Positions 53,338 through 62,284 of a DNA stretch of 64,000 bases are shown here, piece by piece. Both the position numbers and the translations under genes were made by a program. How positions within the stretch are numbered: position 1 is the stretch's first letter; each line of letters starts with the position of its first letter. The stretch comes from Candidatus Omnitrophota bacterium (GTDB taxonomy: Bacteria > Hinthialibacterota > Hinthialibacteria > Hinthialibacterales > JAKPRU01), in assembly GCA_029570205.1 (NCBI GenBank), contig JAKQSI010000008.1, positions 10,318-74,317 of the forward strand, given 5' to 3'. The notes below the pieces were generated by a model, which did no database searches, was not told where the DNA came from, and saw nothing but the letters and a program-made list of their open reading frames with translations.

Positions 53338-56004
53338 TCAGGTCCGTAACAAGGCCACTTTGCGGCGGATCAGCTCGAGCTCCTCTTCAGCCTGGGCAAG
53401 AACGGTTCGTTCCTTTTCAACGACCTGCGCGGGAGCCTTCCCGACAAACTGTTCATTGCTCAATTTAGCCCGACGACGTTCCGTGTCTTGCTCTAATCGA
53501 GCCAGTTGTTTCTCCAGCCGTACGTATTCTTTTTCCCGCACCTCTTCCGGCCAAAGAACGCGAATCTCGATTCCATCCACGAGCCCGGATGAAGAAGCCG
53601 GATTCTCCTCCCATTTATTCAGAACGCGCAGGTTCTCATTCAGGTTGCACAGGGGACGCATATCCGCCCAGTATCGACGCAAAAATCCGTCCTGCCCTCC
53701 ATCCCGGATCAGGAATTCTACCTCCGTCTGTACGGATGGAGCAATCCCCAATTCGCCCCGGATATTCCGAATCGTATAGAGAATCTTACGAAATCGGTCG
53801 GCGTCCCGTTCCAAGTCTTCCTCGACCAGTGAAAAATCCGGTTTTGGATAGGCGGCAACCATGATACTGGGGATATCGAACTGTTCCGTGCAACCGATCT
53901 TCCGAAGCATCTGCCAGATTTCTTCCGTGAGGAACGGCATAAACGGATGCATAAGCCTTAATGTAATTTCCAGGACAGATAACGCGGTTCGCTGGGCCGC
54001 GGCTCTCTCTGTGGGATCATCTCCGTACAGGCGTCGTTTAATCAGTTCAAGATACCAATCACAGTACTCATGCCAAACGAATTGATACACCGCCTCCGCG
54101 GCCTCGTTGAATTTGTATTCGCGCATCCCTTTGACCGTCGCATCAATCGCGTGCTGCAAACGCGAACGAATCCACCCATCCGGCCAGGGCAGGTTGAATT
54201 GCGCCTCTCGAAATGACTTCCCGTCAAAGTGATTCTCATCGACCGTGGCAAGAATCAACCGCGCGGCGTTCCAGATCTTGTTGGTGAAATTGCGATATCC
54301 CTCAATGCGCTCTTCCGCCAGGTTGATGTTCCTTCCCTGCGCGGCCATGATGGAAAGCGTAAACCGCATGGCATCGACACCGTACTTGTCGATCACATCA
54401 ATCGGGTCGATCGCATTGCCCAGAGATTTGGACATTTTGCGGCCCTGTGCATCGCGCACCAGCGCCGTGATGTAGACTTCACGGAACGGGACATCGCCCA
54501 TGATATGAAGGCCCATCATCATCATGCGGGCCACCCAGAAATAAATAATGTCGTGAGCCGTCACCAGTACACTGGTCGGATAGAACGCTTCGAGTTCCGG
54601 TGTCTGTTCGGGCCATCCCATTGTGGAAAACGGCCAGAGCGCCGAGGAAAACCAGGTATCCAATACATCGGGGTCTTGCTGGATGTTTGTACTTCCGCAA
54701 TGCGCGCATTTGTCCGGGTCTTTCACACTAACGGTCTCTTTGCCGCAATCACCGCAGTTCCAGACCGGAATACGGTGCCCCCACCAGATTTGACGGGAAA
54801 TACACCAGTCCCGCACATTTTCCACCCAACCGAAAAAGGTGTTTTCCCACATTTTCGGGATAAACACCGTGCGCCCGTCACGGACTGCCCGGATCGGCTC
54901 CTCCATGAGCGGCTTCATTTTCACGAACCATTGAAGCGAGAGAAACGGCTCGATCAGAGTCTCACAGCGATAACACACGCCCACGCGATGACTCAGGTTT
55001 TCGACTTTCTCAATCAGTCCCTGTGCCTTGAGATCCTCCAGGATTTTCCGACGGGCCTCCATTCGATCCAGCCCGGCGTATGGCCCCCCGTTCTCATTGA
55101 TCGTCGCATCACTGTTGAAAATATTGATGATCTGCAAGTTATGACGCTTGCCGATCTCAAAGTCGTTGATATCGTGCGCGGGGGTGACTTTGAGCGCGCC
55201 CGTGCCGAATGCACGATCCACGTAAGAGTCTGCAATCACGGGGATTTTCCGGTTGAGAAGCGGAAGAACCACTTCCCGCCCGGCGATATCTTTGTATCGC
55301 TCGTCTTCCGGGTGAACCGCAACCGCCGTGTCACCAAGCATGGTTTCAGGACGGGTAGTGGCGATGATAAGAGCGCCCGATCCATCGGCGTACGGATATC
55401 GGATGTAATAGAACGCTCCCTGCTCGTCGATATATTCCACTTCGTCATCGGAGATGGCCGTGTGGCAACGGGGGCACCAGTTCACCAGGTATGTGTCCCG
55501 GTAAATGTATCCCTCATGATAAAGACGGGCAAACACCTCGCGCACCGCCGCCGAGAGGCCCTCATCCATGGTGAACCGTTCCCGCGCCCAGTCGCAGGAA
55601 CAGCCCATGTACCGCAGCTGACGAATAATCGTGCCGCCATATTCCTCTTTCCATTGCCAAATTCGCTCAATCATCTTCTCCCGGCCGAGGTCATGCCGCG
55701 TGATTCCCTCGGCCTGAAGAGCCTTTTCGACCACATTTTGCGTGGCGATTCCGGCGTGGTCCGTGCCCGGCATCCAAAGCACTGTGTCCCCTTCCATTCT
55801 GCGCCATCGGCAGAGGACATCCTGAAGCGTATTGTTCAGCGCGTGGCCGATATGCAGCCGCCCGGTGATATTCGGAGGAGGGATAACAATGCTGAAACAG
55901 GGTTTTCCTTCTTCCAAACGGGCATGAAACAGGTCGTGTTTTTCCCAGAACGCATACCACTGCTCGCGGGAGGCGGCAGGATCATATCGTGTCGGCAGTT
56001 CCAT
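53338..56004 (-). CDS. valS: Valyl-tRNA synthetase
   Basis: A class I synthetase of 888 residues, normal length. HIGH is at 51-54 (PNITGRLHIGHALNNTLQD) and KMSKS lies in RDAQGRKMSKSLGN. The editing (CP1) domain with TTRPETMLGDTAVAVHPED is present, as is the C-terminal coiled coil that contacts tRNA (LEKQLARLEQDTERRRAKL). A zinc-like Cys pair (CPRC, CAHC) can be seen. It is preceded by a NIL-domain gene 15 bases upstream and followed by miaB. Confidence 0.98.
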   Translation of the reverse strand: MELPTRYDPAASREQWYAFWEKHDLFHARLEEGKPCFSIVIPPPNITGRLHIGHALNNTLQDVLCRWRRMEGDTVLWMPGTDHAGIATQNVVEKALQAEGITRHDLGREKMIERIWQWKEEYGGTIIRQLRYMGCSCDWARERFTMDEGLSAAVREVFARLYHEGYIYRDTYLVNWCPRCHTAISDDEVEYIDEQGAFYYIRYPYADGSGALIIATTRPETMLGDTAVAVHPEDERYKDIAGREVVLPLLNRKIPVIADSYVDRAFGTGALKVTPAHDINDFEIGKRHNLQIINIFNSDATINENGGPYAGLDRMEARRKILEDLKAQGLIEKVENLSHRVGVCYRCETLIEPFLSLQWFVKMKPLMEEPIRAVRDGRTVFIPKMWENTFFGWVENVRDWCISRQIWWGHRIPVWNCGDCGKETVSVKDPDKCAHCGSTNIQQDPDVLDTWFSSALWPFSTMGWPEQTPELEAFYPTSVLVTAHDIIYFWVARMMMMGLHIMGDVPFREVYITALVRDAQGRKMSKSLGNAIDPIDVIDKYGVDAMRFTLSIMAAQGRNINLAEERIEGYRNFTNKIWNAARLILATVDENHFDGKSFREAQFNLPWPDGWIRSRLQHAIDATVKGMREYKFNEAAEAVYQFVWHEYCDWYLELIKRRLYGDDPTERAAAQRTALSVLEITLRLMHPFMPFLTEEIWQMLRKIGCTEQFDIPSIMVAAYPKPDFSLVEEDLERDADRFRKILYTIRNIRGELGIAPSVQTEVEFLIRDGGQDGFLRRYWADMRPLCNLNENLRVLNKWEENPASSSGLVDGIEIRVLWPEEVREKEYVRLEKQLARLEQDTERRRAKLSNEQFVGKAPAQVVEKERTVLAQAEEELELIRRKVALLRT

Positions 56005-56019
56005 GATTCCCTCGTGTCC

Positions 56020-56259
56020 TCAGTGGTTCCGTGAACAGTTGTCCAAAACCTTAATGGTCCCCTTTTCCTGGAGGAGACGAATGGCGTGTTCGATTTGCTC
56101 CTCACTGCCCTGGAGGTCAAGAACAAACTCGGCACAGCGCTGGTCAACTTTGGCCGATGTGATTACGGGAGTCACCCCCGACATCCTGGAAATGTTGAAA
56201 ATAACCGGTTCCTGAACCAGGTCCTGGGGAAAAGCCACATGCACCGTTTTGACAGCCAT
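56020..56259 (-). CDS. NIL domain-containing protein
   Basis: 79 residues that fit a stand-alone NIL domain, an ACT-like ferredoxin fold: VHVAFPQDLVQEPVIFNISRMSGVTPVI, then the SAKVDQRCAEFVLDLQGSEEQIEHAIRLLQEKG pattern. NIL domains occur at the C-terminus of methionine-import ATPases (MetN) and in ferredoxins, where they sense or bind small ligands. Free-standing copies are probably regulatory. Its last base lies 15 bases before valS, suggesting co-transcription. Confidence 0.82.
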   Translation of the reverse strand: MAVKTVHVAFPQDLVQEPVIFNISRMSGVTPVITSAKVDQRCAEFVLDLQGSEEQIEHAIRLLQEKGTIKVLDNCSRNH

Positions 56260-56392
56260 TATCCTGTTTCCTCGTCATTTCTTGATAAAGTGGGAACTTC
56301 ACACAGTATCGGGGCATCCGGTTCCGGTCAACCCAAATTGGGGGTTGCAGCCTTGCGCGCGGAGTAGGTCAGGGGATCAGGAGCGGCGTCGG

Positions 56393-56656
56393 TCACCGGC
56401 TCCGGTAAATGCCCCGACAATGGCCGATTTTCACAACCATGACAATCAGGACATCGTCCGCGATCTCGTAGAGAATGCGGCAATTGCCCTGACGGACGCG
56501 ATAGCGTTCCCGGTCCGAAATCTTCTCGGAGCCTGGCCCGCGAGGATTCTCGGCAAGTTGTTTCAACCGGTTCAGAATGCGCTGGATATCCTTGTTGGGA
56601 AGAGCGCGAAGGTCTTTCGCGACGGACTCTTTGAACACGAGTTTATAGTTTCCCAT
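56393..56656 (-). CDS. RelE/ParE-family toxin
   Basis: 87 residues: YKLVFKESVAKDLRALPNKDIQRILNRLKQLAENPRG, then KISDRERYRVRQGNCRILYEIADDVLIVMVVKIGHCRGIYR. The strand-helix-helix-strand order and the basic C-terminal residues match RelE mRNA interferases. It overlaps the upstream RHH antitoxin by 14 bases, so the pair is translated together, antitoxin first. Confidence 0.9.
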   Translation of the reverse strand: MGNYKLVFKESVAKDLRALPNKDIQRILNRLKQLAENPRGPGSEKISDRERYRVRQGNCRILYEIADDVLIVMVVKIGHCRGIYRSR

Positions 56657-56876
56657 GCGCCTTGAGGTCCTTCAGCAGTTCCTCGAACGTCACGACCGAC
56701 TCATGCGCCCGATCCCGGAACGCGGCGAGATCCTCCTCATCCTCAGAAAGCGCAAGACGGACCGCATCATTCACCAGTTCCGACACGGTCTTTCCGGCAT
56801 GAATCGACTTGATCCGAAGCGCATGGTGAATCTCCGGGTCGAAATAAACCGTGGAACGTTTCGTTGGCGTACTCAT
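56643..56876 (-). CDS. Ribbon-helix-helix antitoxin
   Basis: 77 residues from the ATG at 56876 with a GGGAG site seven bases upstream. The N-terminus (RSTVYFDPEIHHALRIKSIHAGKTVSELVNDAVRLAL) is a CopG/MetJ-type DNA-binding fold; the acidic C-terminus (AAFRDRAHESVVTFEELLKDLKAHGKL) should wrap the RelE toxin. It should repress its own operon through the site at 56900-56920. Confidence 0.88.
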   Translation of the reverse strand: MSTPTKRSTVYFDPEIHHALRIKSIHAGKTVSELVNDAVRLALSEDEEDLAAFRDRAHESVVTFEELLKDLKAHGKL

Positions 56877-56899
56877 GAGATATCTCCCAAGGTCGAGAC

Positions 56900-56928
56900 A
56901 GCGTAACGTCATAACGTCTCGATGTCAA
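56900..56928 (-). promoter_or_regulatory. Promoter and repeated ACGT operator of the RHH/RelE operon
   Basis: On the minus strand a perfect TTGACA (56923-56928) and TACGCT (56900-56905) are 17 bases apart. Two copies of an ACGTTA-type palindromic box (in GACGTTATGACGTTAC) lie in the spacer, where a ribbon-helix-helix repressor would bind. Confidence 0.6.
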
Positions 56929-56954
56929 GACGCTGAAAGGCAGATCATGATTAG

Positions 56955-57306
56955 CCCGGATTTCTCACGGGAGCCATTTTTAAAGGCCACCTGTTATGGC
57001 ATAAATAGAGTTGCGGTAACAACTTATCGTATGCCAAGAAGGTGACCTTATGAAAACAGAGTGTACAGGAACGTTATTCGATTTTCAACCGTTGGAGAAG
57101 CGGGAAGTGGTGGCCTCCTTTGATGGAGGAACGATCACATCGGATGCAGGCAGGCTGCTGTTGCGGGAGGTGGAGCAGCGGTGCGGCTTTCTCCGTTTAT
57201 CCTGACTTGCACGGTCCCCTTTCTTCAAGAAACCACTCGGCGCGATTATTCTCACGATATGCAACGGGTCTCACCCCTCTTCTGACAGGCTCGTGAGAAA
57301 TCCGGG
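56955..57306 (+). mobile_element. MITE-like derivative of an IS1380-family element
   Basis: A 352-base element bounded by 17-bp inverted repeats (CCCGGATTTCTCACGGG at 56955-56971; CTCGTGAGAAATCCGGG at 57290-57306; one mismatch). Inside is the start of an IS1380-type transposase gene, fused after ~48 codons to the right-end sequence. Flanks show no exact target duplication (ttag / atag). A second copy of the right end lies at 63872-64000 in the opposite direction. Confidence 0.75.
57050..57205 (+). pseudogene. Truncated IS1380-family transposase
   Basis: 51 codons beginning at ATG 57050: FDFQPLEKREVVASFDGGTI then TSDAGRLLLREVEQRCGF, the N-terminus of IS1380-type DDE transposases (which continue for ~400 residues). 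The frame ends at TGA 57203 after LRLS, where the right terminal sequence begins. The internal ~1.2 kb of the gene has been lost, so it cannot mobilise itself. Confidence 0.8.
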
Positions 57307-57324
57307 ATAGCCCAGGGTCCCGTC

Positions 57325-57344
57325 ATTCCGGCGAAAGCCGGAAT
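57325..57344. repeat. ATTCCGGC palindromic repeat
   Basis: ATTCCGGC-GAAA-GCCGGAAT directly after the MITE-like element; same family as 27288-27307. Confidence 0.8.
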
Positions 57345-57382
57345 CCAGGCCTTGTTTTGGGTGATTCCGGCACAATCCCGAA

Positions 57383-57772
57383 TTACGGAGCCGCCTTCAT
57401 TCGCGCCCGTCTGTAGTTCACTCCCGGCAATTTCCGGAAATGCTCGTCCTGTGTCCATAGAGTTGCCCCGTATGCCCGCGCGGTCGCGTAAATCATGCTG
57501 TCGGCCATCGGCAGCGCGTGTTTCAGACTGATCAAAGCCGCGCTGAGGGCGATATTCTCTGCCAGATCCACGACGCGTCCGTGTTTCATCTGGGCGATAG
57601 CCTGAAGTGCCCGCGCCTCATCGGCGACAAGATTGACTTTCTTGAAAACCTCATACAGACAGATCACCGGCACAACCAGCTTCTTGGTGTTCTCAATTGG
57701 CGGAGCAAAGTCGGCGGCATTCGGACCGGCAAAGAAATATTCGATCCAACCGGACGTATCGACGAGATTCAT
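57383..57772 (-). CDS. VapC-type PIN domain toxin
   Basis: 129 residues of the PIN nuclease fold. The conserved acidic residues are D5 (NLVDTSGWIEYF), E41 (CLYEVFKK), D91 (MADSMIYATA) and D109 (TQDEHF). These ribonucleases cut tRNA or rRNA with Mg2+. Its start overlaps the stop of the AbrB antitoxin as ATGA, so translation is coupled. Confidence 0.93.
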   Translation of the reverse strand: MNLVDTSGWIEYFFAGPNAADFAPPIENTKKLVVPVICLYEVFKKVNLVADEARALQAIAQMKHGRVVDLAENIALSAALISLKHALPMADSMIYATARAYGATLWTQDEHFRKLPGVNYRRARMKAAP

Positions 57773-57978
57773 ACCCGGTCGTCCTCATCGCGCGCAAAGC
57801 TTGCATCCAGCCCCTTGAGGAACCCGCGCATCCTTCGCATCGGCTGTGTGCGAACCAGCTCGATCCGGTCGTCAAAACACAAGACCTGCAGTCGATCACC
57901 CGCTCGAATGCCCAATCGCTCCCGCACGACTTTGGGGATAACCACCTGGTATTTCGGGGAAACCGTTACGGCGTCCAT
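57769..57978 (-). CDS. AbrB/MazE-family (VapB) antitoxin
   Basis: 69 residues. The N-terminal swapped-hairpin AbrB fold is clear from VTVSPKYQVVIPKVVRERLGIRAGDRLQVL; the C-terminus (RMRGFLKGLDASFARDEDDRV) should bind the PIN toxin that follows. It has a GGAG ribosome site and probably represses its own operon. Confidence 0.92.
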   Translation of the reverse strand: MDAVTVSPKYQVVIPKVVRERLGIRAGDRLQVLCFDDRIELVRTQPMRRMRGFLKGLDASFARDEDDRV

Positions 57979-58338
57979 ATCGTTCTCCTTATCGTATTAC
58001 GACTATCCTATCGATCAGGAGAAGTCAAGGCCGTTGTGCTTTGTCGGTTTTGTGGAGTAAGAGTGCCGCAGGGGGCGTCATTCCGGACTTGATCCGGAAT
58101 CCAGGGTCTGAACCATGATTCACGGCATTGTCTGAACCTCGATCTACTTGATTTGAGGATTATCTCGATATTCTTTATCCTTCTTTTTCTTCATCAGGGT
58201 CATCCCGTAATCAAGCGAATCATGGTTCAGACAATCCGGTTCTCCGAAGGCCGCGATATCCGGGTGGCACCGGCATCTTGCCCGTGAACCTCTGGATTCC
58301 GGCTTGCGCCGGAATGACGGCACAATCCCCCTCTCCCG

Positions 58339-58479
58339 CCCGGGAACCTCCATCGTCCCATGTTCCAGGTCGCCAATCTGCCGGGGACGGAGAATGTGTT
58401 GATTTACCTGGACAACCTGGAGATTTACCTGTTGCCGCAAGAGGGTTGTGTGCCGAATGGGTTGTTGTATGGGGAATGA
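58339..58479 (+). pseudogene. C-terminal fragment of an LVIVD-propeller family domain
   Basis: A short frame reads ...FQVANLPGTENVLIYLDNLEIYLLP... and ends at TGA 58477. This parallels the C-terminus of the protein at 33951-35771 (LQVIHLQGDVVNVYLDNFEIYAIP). Upstream is repeat sequence without an in-frame domain, so it is the 3' remnant of a paralogue. Confidence 0.6.
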
Positions 58480-58648
58480 GGATTTGTTCCCCCCCTCAAT
58501 CCCCCCGTAAACGGGGGGAGGAATTCGGCCTGGATTCCGGCGTGCGCCGGAATGACGGTGGAGGTGGGCTGAGATTTCTCCCTTTGGTCGAAATGACAGG
58601 CCTATTTGTCATTCCGAACGAATGTGAGGAATCTCGGCAAATCCTGAG

Positions 58649-58704
58649 ATCGCCACATCGCAGCCCTTCGCAGACTCCGGGCGGATCCTCGCGATGACGG
58701 GGCG
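58649..58704 (-). repeat. End fragment of the tandem-array module
   Basis: About 40 bases (GCAGCCCTTCGCAGACTCCG core) match the module ends near 11125 and 18170, here without an array and continuing into CTCGCGATGACGGG, which also borders module 2 on its other side (CCCGTCATCGCGAG, about 17457-17470). Confidence 0.7.
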
Positions 58705-58945
58705 GGCACGGTTCGGCTGTCTGTGACTGCGTTGTCCTCGATACCGACCTCCGAGGTATCCTTGGAGACGTCGATTCCCACACAGATTATGATAGGATTG
58801 AATCCCTCCCGGACATGAATGTCCGGGCTATTGTCATGCTGCCCGAAGGGCGCTCGAGAATAGACCGGCATTTCAATGCCGGGCACAGATTCTGAACAAA
58901 CACCCCGGCATTTGAAGGCCGGGCATTGGCTTAGAAAGGCATACC

Positions 58946-61756
58946 ATGAAGAAGACCCCACGAACCGAGAGAACCTCCAAGGCGAAGGCTCCTCAGCGGA
59001 AAGAGCTGCATGTGATCTCCAATACCCACTGGGACCGCGAATGGGCTTACCCGTTCCAGGAAACCCGGCTGCTTCTATTGGAGTTCATGGACAATCTGCT
59101 GAAACTTCTGGAGGATCGCCCGGACTTTCATTCGTTCCTGATGGATTCGCAGACCCTTTGTGTGGAGGACTATCTCGATCTGCGACCGGAAAACCGTGAG
59201 CGCATCGAAAAACAGGTGAAAGCGGGGCGGCTGATAGTCGGTCCCTGGTACAGTCTGCCGGAAGAATACATTGTCAACGGTGAGTCCCTTGTCCGCAACC
59301 TGCTGGTCGGCCACCGGGTCGCGCAGTCCCTCGGCAAAGTGAGCAAACTCGGTTACACCCCGTTCTCGTACGGCCAGACTTCCCAGATGCCGCAGATTTA
59401 CCGGGGCTTTGATATCGACACAATTATCTTTTATCGCGGGATCAACACGCCCCATTCGGAATTCATCATGGAAGGTCCGGATGGCTCGCGGCTGTACGGA
59501 TGCCGATTCGGTGCGCTGTCACGTTTCAGCTATTATTTCTACCTCTATCGGAATGTCGTCCAGAATATGACGCGGGATGAATGGTGGTATACCTGGAGCA
59601 AGGGCGCGGAACCGTTCCGTCTTTGCAGCGACCGATACCCCAAGGGGCATTACTATGTTCTCGATCCCGGCAAGAAATTGTGGCTGACAGAAAAAATCCC
59701 GGCCATGGTAAACAAACTCCTGGAGGATGAAAGCCACCATTTCACCACACCGTACATCGCCTGTATGCAGGGATTCGATTCCTCCGAACCGGACCCGCGC
59801 GAAATCGACTTGATCGAGGCCTGCAAGCCTCACCTGCCGGAAGGTGTGGAAATCTTCCAAAGCAGCTTGGGCGAATATATGGACAAGCTGAAGGAAGAGA
59901 TCAAGAAGATGAAGAATCCCACGGTGATCCGGGGCGAAAGCCGCGACCCCGGCGCGACAGGGAAATGGACTCACCTGATGGGCGATGTCCTTTCCAGTCG
60001 ATGCCGGATCAAGCGTAACAACCACGATGCCGAAACCCTGGTGCAGCGTTGGGCGGAACCGTTTGCCTCTCTGGCCTGGATGCTTGGCGCACCGTATCCC
60101 AAATCGGCCATGGAACGCGCCTGGAAATATATCTTCCAGAATCACCCCCACGACACCATTTGCGGCGCCGGGGGCGACCAGATGGAAAAAGATTTGCATT
60201 ACCGTTTCGATCAAAGCAAGCTCATTTCTTTTGGTCTGATGCGCCGGGGGATGCAGGAGATTCAGAAACGCATCGACAATTCCGATCTCGACACCAAAGA
60301 GGCGGTGTTGACCGTATTCAATCCGTCGCCGTACACACGCACCGAGGTCATCAGCGCCCTGGTGGATCTCCCCGATGGTTGCGGATACGAGGGGTTTTCG
60401 ATTCGCGATACGGACGGAACAGAGGTCGCCCGTCAGGATATCTCCCGGTTCCCGTGCGGGACTCTCGTTCGAAACTTGCAGGATATCAGCCTGGAGCAGC
60501 GCGCCGAACGAGTCCATCTTCACTTCGAGGCAAAAAACATCCCGGCGCTCGGCTACAAAACTTTCCATATCAAGCACGAACAGCGGGATACTCCTCAACC
60601 CGGAAGCATGGTCCCCGAACGCAACTGCATGGAAAATGAGTATCTGTTTGTCCGCTTCAATTGCGATGGAACCCTGTGCCTGGTCCACAAAGAAACCGGC
60701 CATGTATTCCACGGTTTACATTACATCGAGGACAGCGGCGAGATGGGGCATCCCTGGATCCATATTTCCCCGCAGTATGATGAGGTCATCACCAGCCACG
60801 GAGTACCGGTGGATATTATGCTGGAGGATGACGGACCGATTTCCGCCCGGTATCGTGTGGATTACCGAATGCGCATTCCTGTGGACATCGAGCAGCGTGA
60901 AGATGGAGTGCACCGCACCAAAGAACGCGCCGATCTCGTGGTTACCTCACGATTCACCCTGACAAAGGGTGCAAAGTTCGTGCATGTGAAAACGACATTG
61001 AACAACCCGTTCCGTCAGCACCGTATTCGTGTGGTGTTCCCGACTTACCTGGCGGCGAAAGTCTCCAGCGCGGAAGCAGCGTTTGATGTCATCGACCGAC
61101 CGATTGATCGTCCCAAAGGGTCGTTGTATTACGGCAGACCGAATCCGACCTACCCCATGCACCGATTTGTCAATGTGAGCGATGGAAAAGTGGGGCTCTC
61201 GATTTTCAACAACGGCATTCGGGAATATGAGGTGACCGACAATGAGGCCCGCGAATTGGCAATCACCCTTCTGCGCGGGTTCGAATTCAAACAGTCACCG
61301 GTCATCGACCGTTGGGATATCTATCCCGATGATGTGATGTCACAATGCCCGGGTGACCACAACTGGAGTTACGGGATTTATCCCCATGCGGGCGACTGGA
61401 GCAAAGCGCAGATTTACCAGGAGGCGGACCGGTTCACTCTTCCTCTGGAGGTCGCCCAGGCCGGTCCCAGGGGCGGCGATCTTCCGAAGGAACTCTCATT
61501 CCTGGAAATCAATCCGTCTTCGATTGCTATGAGCGCATTCAAACGTGCGGAAGACCGTGAGAGCGCAATTCTTCGGCTGTACAATCCGACCGACAAGACC
61601 GTAAAAGCCACGCTGTCTATTGCACAGCCGGTCAAGGAAGCCTGGATCACAAACCTGAATGAGGACCGTCAGGAGCAACTCAAACCGTCCGGCAACAAAA
61701 TCGCCTTGACCTTCAGGCCAAAGAAGATCGTCACGGTGGAGATCGTGCCGAGGTGA
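58946..61756 (+). CDS. GH38 alpha-mannosidase family protein with substituted nucleophile site
   Basis: 936 residues, cytoplasmic (no signal). The N-terminal catalytic domain opens with VISNTHWDREWAYPFQETR (zinc ligands H28, D30); the middle and C-terminal beta domains of GH38 are present to the end. At the nucleophile site, where relatives read LPDSFG, this protein reads TPFSYG (138-143), so Phe140 replaces the Asp. Other features (QMPQIYRGFDI, FQNHPHDTICGAGGDQME) are kept. It could be inactive, use another residue or act on another substrate. The ATG has AAAGG upstream. A HEPN/MNT pair follows. Confidence 0.88.
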   Translation: MKKTPRTERTSKAKAPQRKELHVISNTHWDREWAYPFQETRLLLLEFMDNLLKLLEDRPDFHSFLMDSQTLCVEDYLDLRPENRERIEKQVKAGRLIVGPWYSLPEEYIVNGESLVRNLLVGHRVAQSLGKVSKLGYTPFSYGQTSQMPQIYRGFDIDTIIFYRGINTPHSEFIMEGPDGSRLYGCRFGALSRFSYYFYLYRNVVQNMTRDEWWYTWSKGAEPFRLCSDRYPKGHYYVLDPGKKLWLTEKIPAMVNKLLEDESHHFTTPYIACMQGFDSSEPDPREIDLIEACKPHLPEGVEIFQSSLGEYMDKLKEEIKKMKNPTVIRGESRDPGATGKWTHLMGDVLSSRCRIKRNNHDAETLVQRWAEPFASLAWMLGAPYPKSAMERAWKYIFQNHPHDTICGAGGDQMEKDLHYRFDQSKLISFGLMRRGMQEIQKRIDNSDLDTKEAVLTVFNPSPYTRTEVISALVDLPDGCGYEGFSIRDTDGTEVARQDISRFPCGTLVRNLQDISLEQRAERVHLHFEAKNIPALGYKTFHIKHEQRDTPQPGSMVPERNCMENEYLFVRFNCDGTLCLVHKETGHVFHGLHYIEDSGEMGHPWIHISPQYDEVITSHGVPVDIMLEDDGPISARYRVDYRMRIPVDIEQREDGVHRTKERADLVVTSRFTLTKGAKFVHVKTTLNNPFRQHRIRVVFPTYLAAKVSSAEAAFDVIDRPIDRPKGSLYYGRPNPTYPMHRFVNVSDGKVGLSIFNNGIREYEVTDNEARELAITLLRGFEFKQSPVIDRWDIYPDDVMSQCPGDHNWSYGIYPHAGDWSKAQIYQEADRFTLPLEVAQAGPRGGDLPKELSFLEINPSSIAMSAFKRAEDRESAILRLYNPTDKTVKATLSIAQPVKEAWITNLNEDRQEQLKPSGNKIALTFRPKKIVTVEIVPR

Positions 61757-61876
61757 GATGAAGAATATGGCCTTGACCGGCGGGAGGGGAGGAGATCATC
61801 GGCCTGACGGTGCTTCACGCAAGCAAGCGATAGAAGCCACCGGGATTCAGGTATAATAATTGAGTGAGGCAAGAAG

Positions 61877-62284
61877 ATGGCTTCCCGCGCGAATGACTGG
61901 TATGCGCAGGCGGAACGGGACTTGGACTACGCTCGGATGAGCCGTGAGGTCGGATACCATGAGTGGGCCTGTTTTGCGGCTCAACAGGCCGCCGAAAAAG
62001 CGGTGAAATCGGCCTATCAGCACAGCGGTTCGGAGGCGCGGGGTCATTCGATCAAGGCTCTTCTGGAAAATCTTCCGGATCGTCAGCAGGTAACCGATGA
62101 TCTGGTTGACTGCGGACGCATACTGGACCACTACTATATCCCGACTCGATATCCGAATGGATTCGATACCGGTATACCCGCGGACTATTTCACCGAGAAA
62201 GAGAGCGATGAAGCGATCCGCTGTGCAGATACGATCATGCGGTTCTGTCACCGTCGCCTATTTGGATCGACAGGCGGCGATTGA
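61877..62284 (+). CDS. HEPN domain protein
   Basis: 135 residues, all-helical: NDWYAQAERDLDYARMSREVGYHEWACFAAQQAAEKAVKSAYQ then GHSIKALLENLP and YYIPTRYPNGF, the common form of prokaryotic HEPN proteins. Such proteins act as RNases or regulators next to a minimal nucleotidyltransferase. A canonical Rx4-6H motif was not assigned with confidence. The MNT gene overlaps its 3' end in another frame. Confidence 0.9.
   Translation: MASRANDWYAQAERDLDYARMSREVGYHEWACFAAQQAAEKAVKSAYQHSGSEARGHSIKALLENLPDRQQVTDDLVDCGRILDHYYIPTRYPNGFDTGIPADYFTEKESDEAIRCADTIMRFCHRRLFGSTGGD

Larger units (their letters stand above)
57979..58945. other. Gene-free repeat region with a gene remnant
   Basis: About 970 bases without an intact gene. 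It holds ATTCCGGC palindromes (58080-58100, 58296-58315, 58534-58553), a CCCCCCGT-AA-ACGGGGGG repeat (58501-58518), a repeat shared with 35869-35899 (58609-58636), one end of the array module (58649-58704), hairpins GGACATGAATGTCC and GGCATTTCAATGCC (about 58811-58885), and a remnant of the 33951 protein family (58339-58479). Confidence 0.8.

Noticed and set aside
54229-56034. 601-codon plus-strand frame
   Set aside because: Antisense shadow of valS.
58144-58440. Small minus-strand frame in the repeat region
   Set aside because: It is composed of palindromic repeats and has no family features.
59519-60712. 397-codon minus-strand frame
   Set aside because: Antisense shadow of the GH38 gene.
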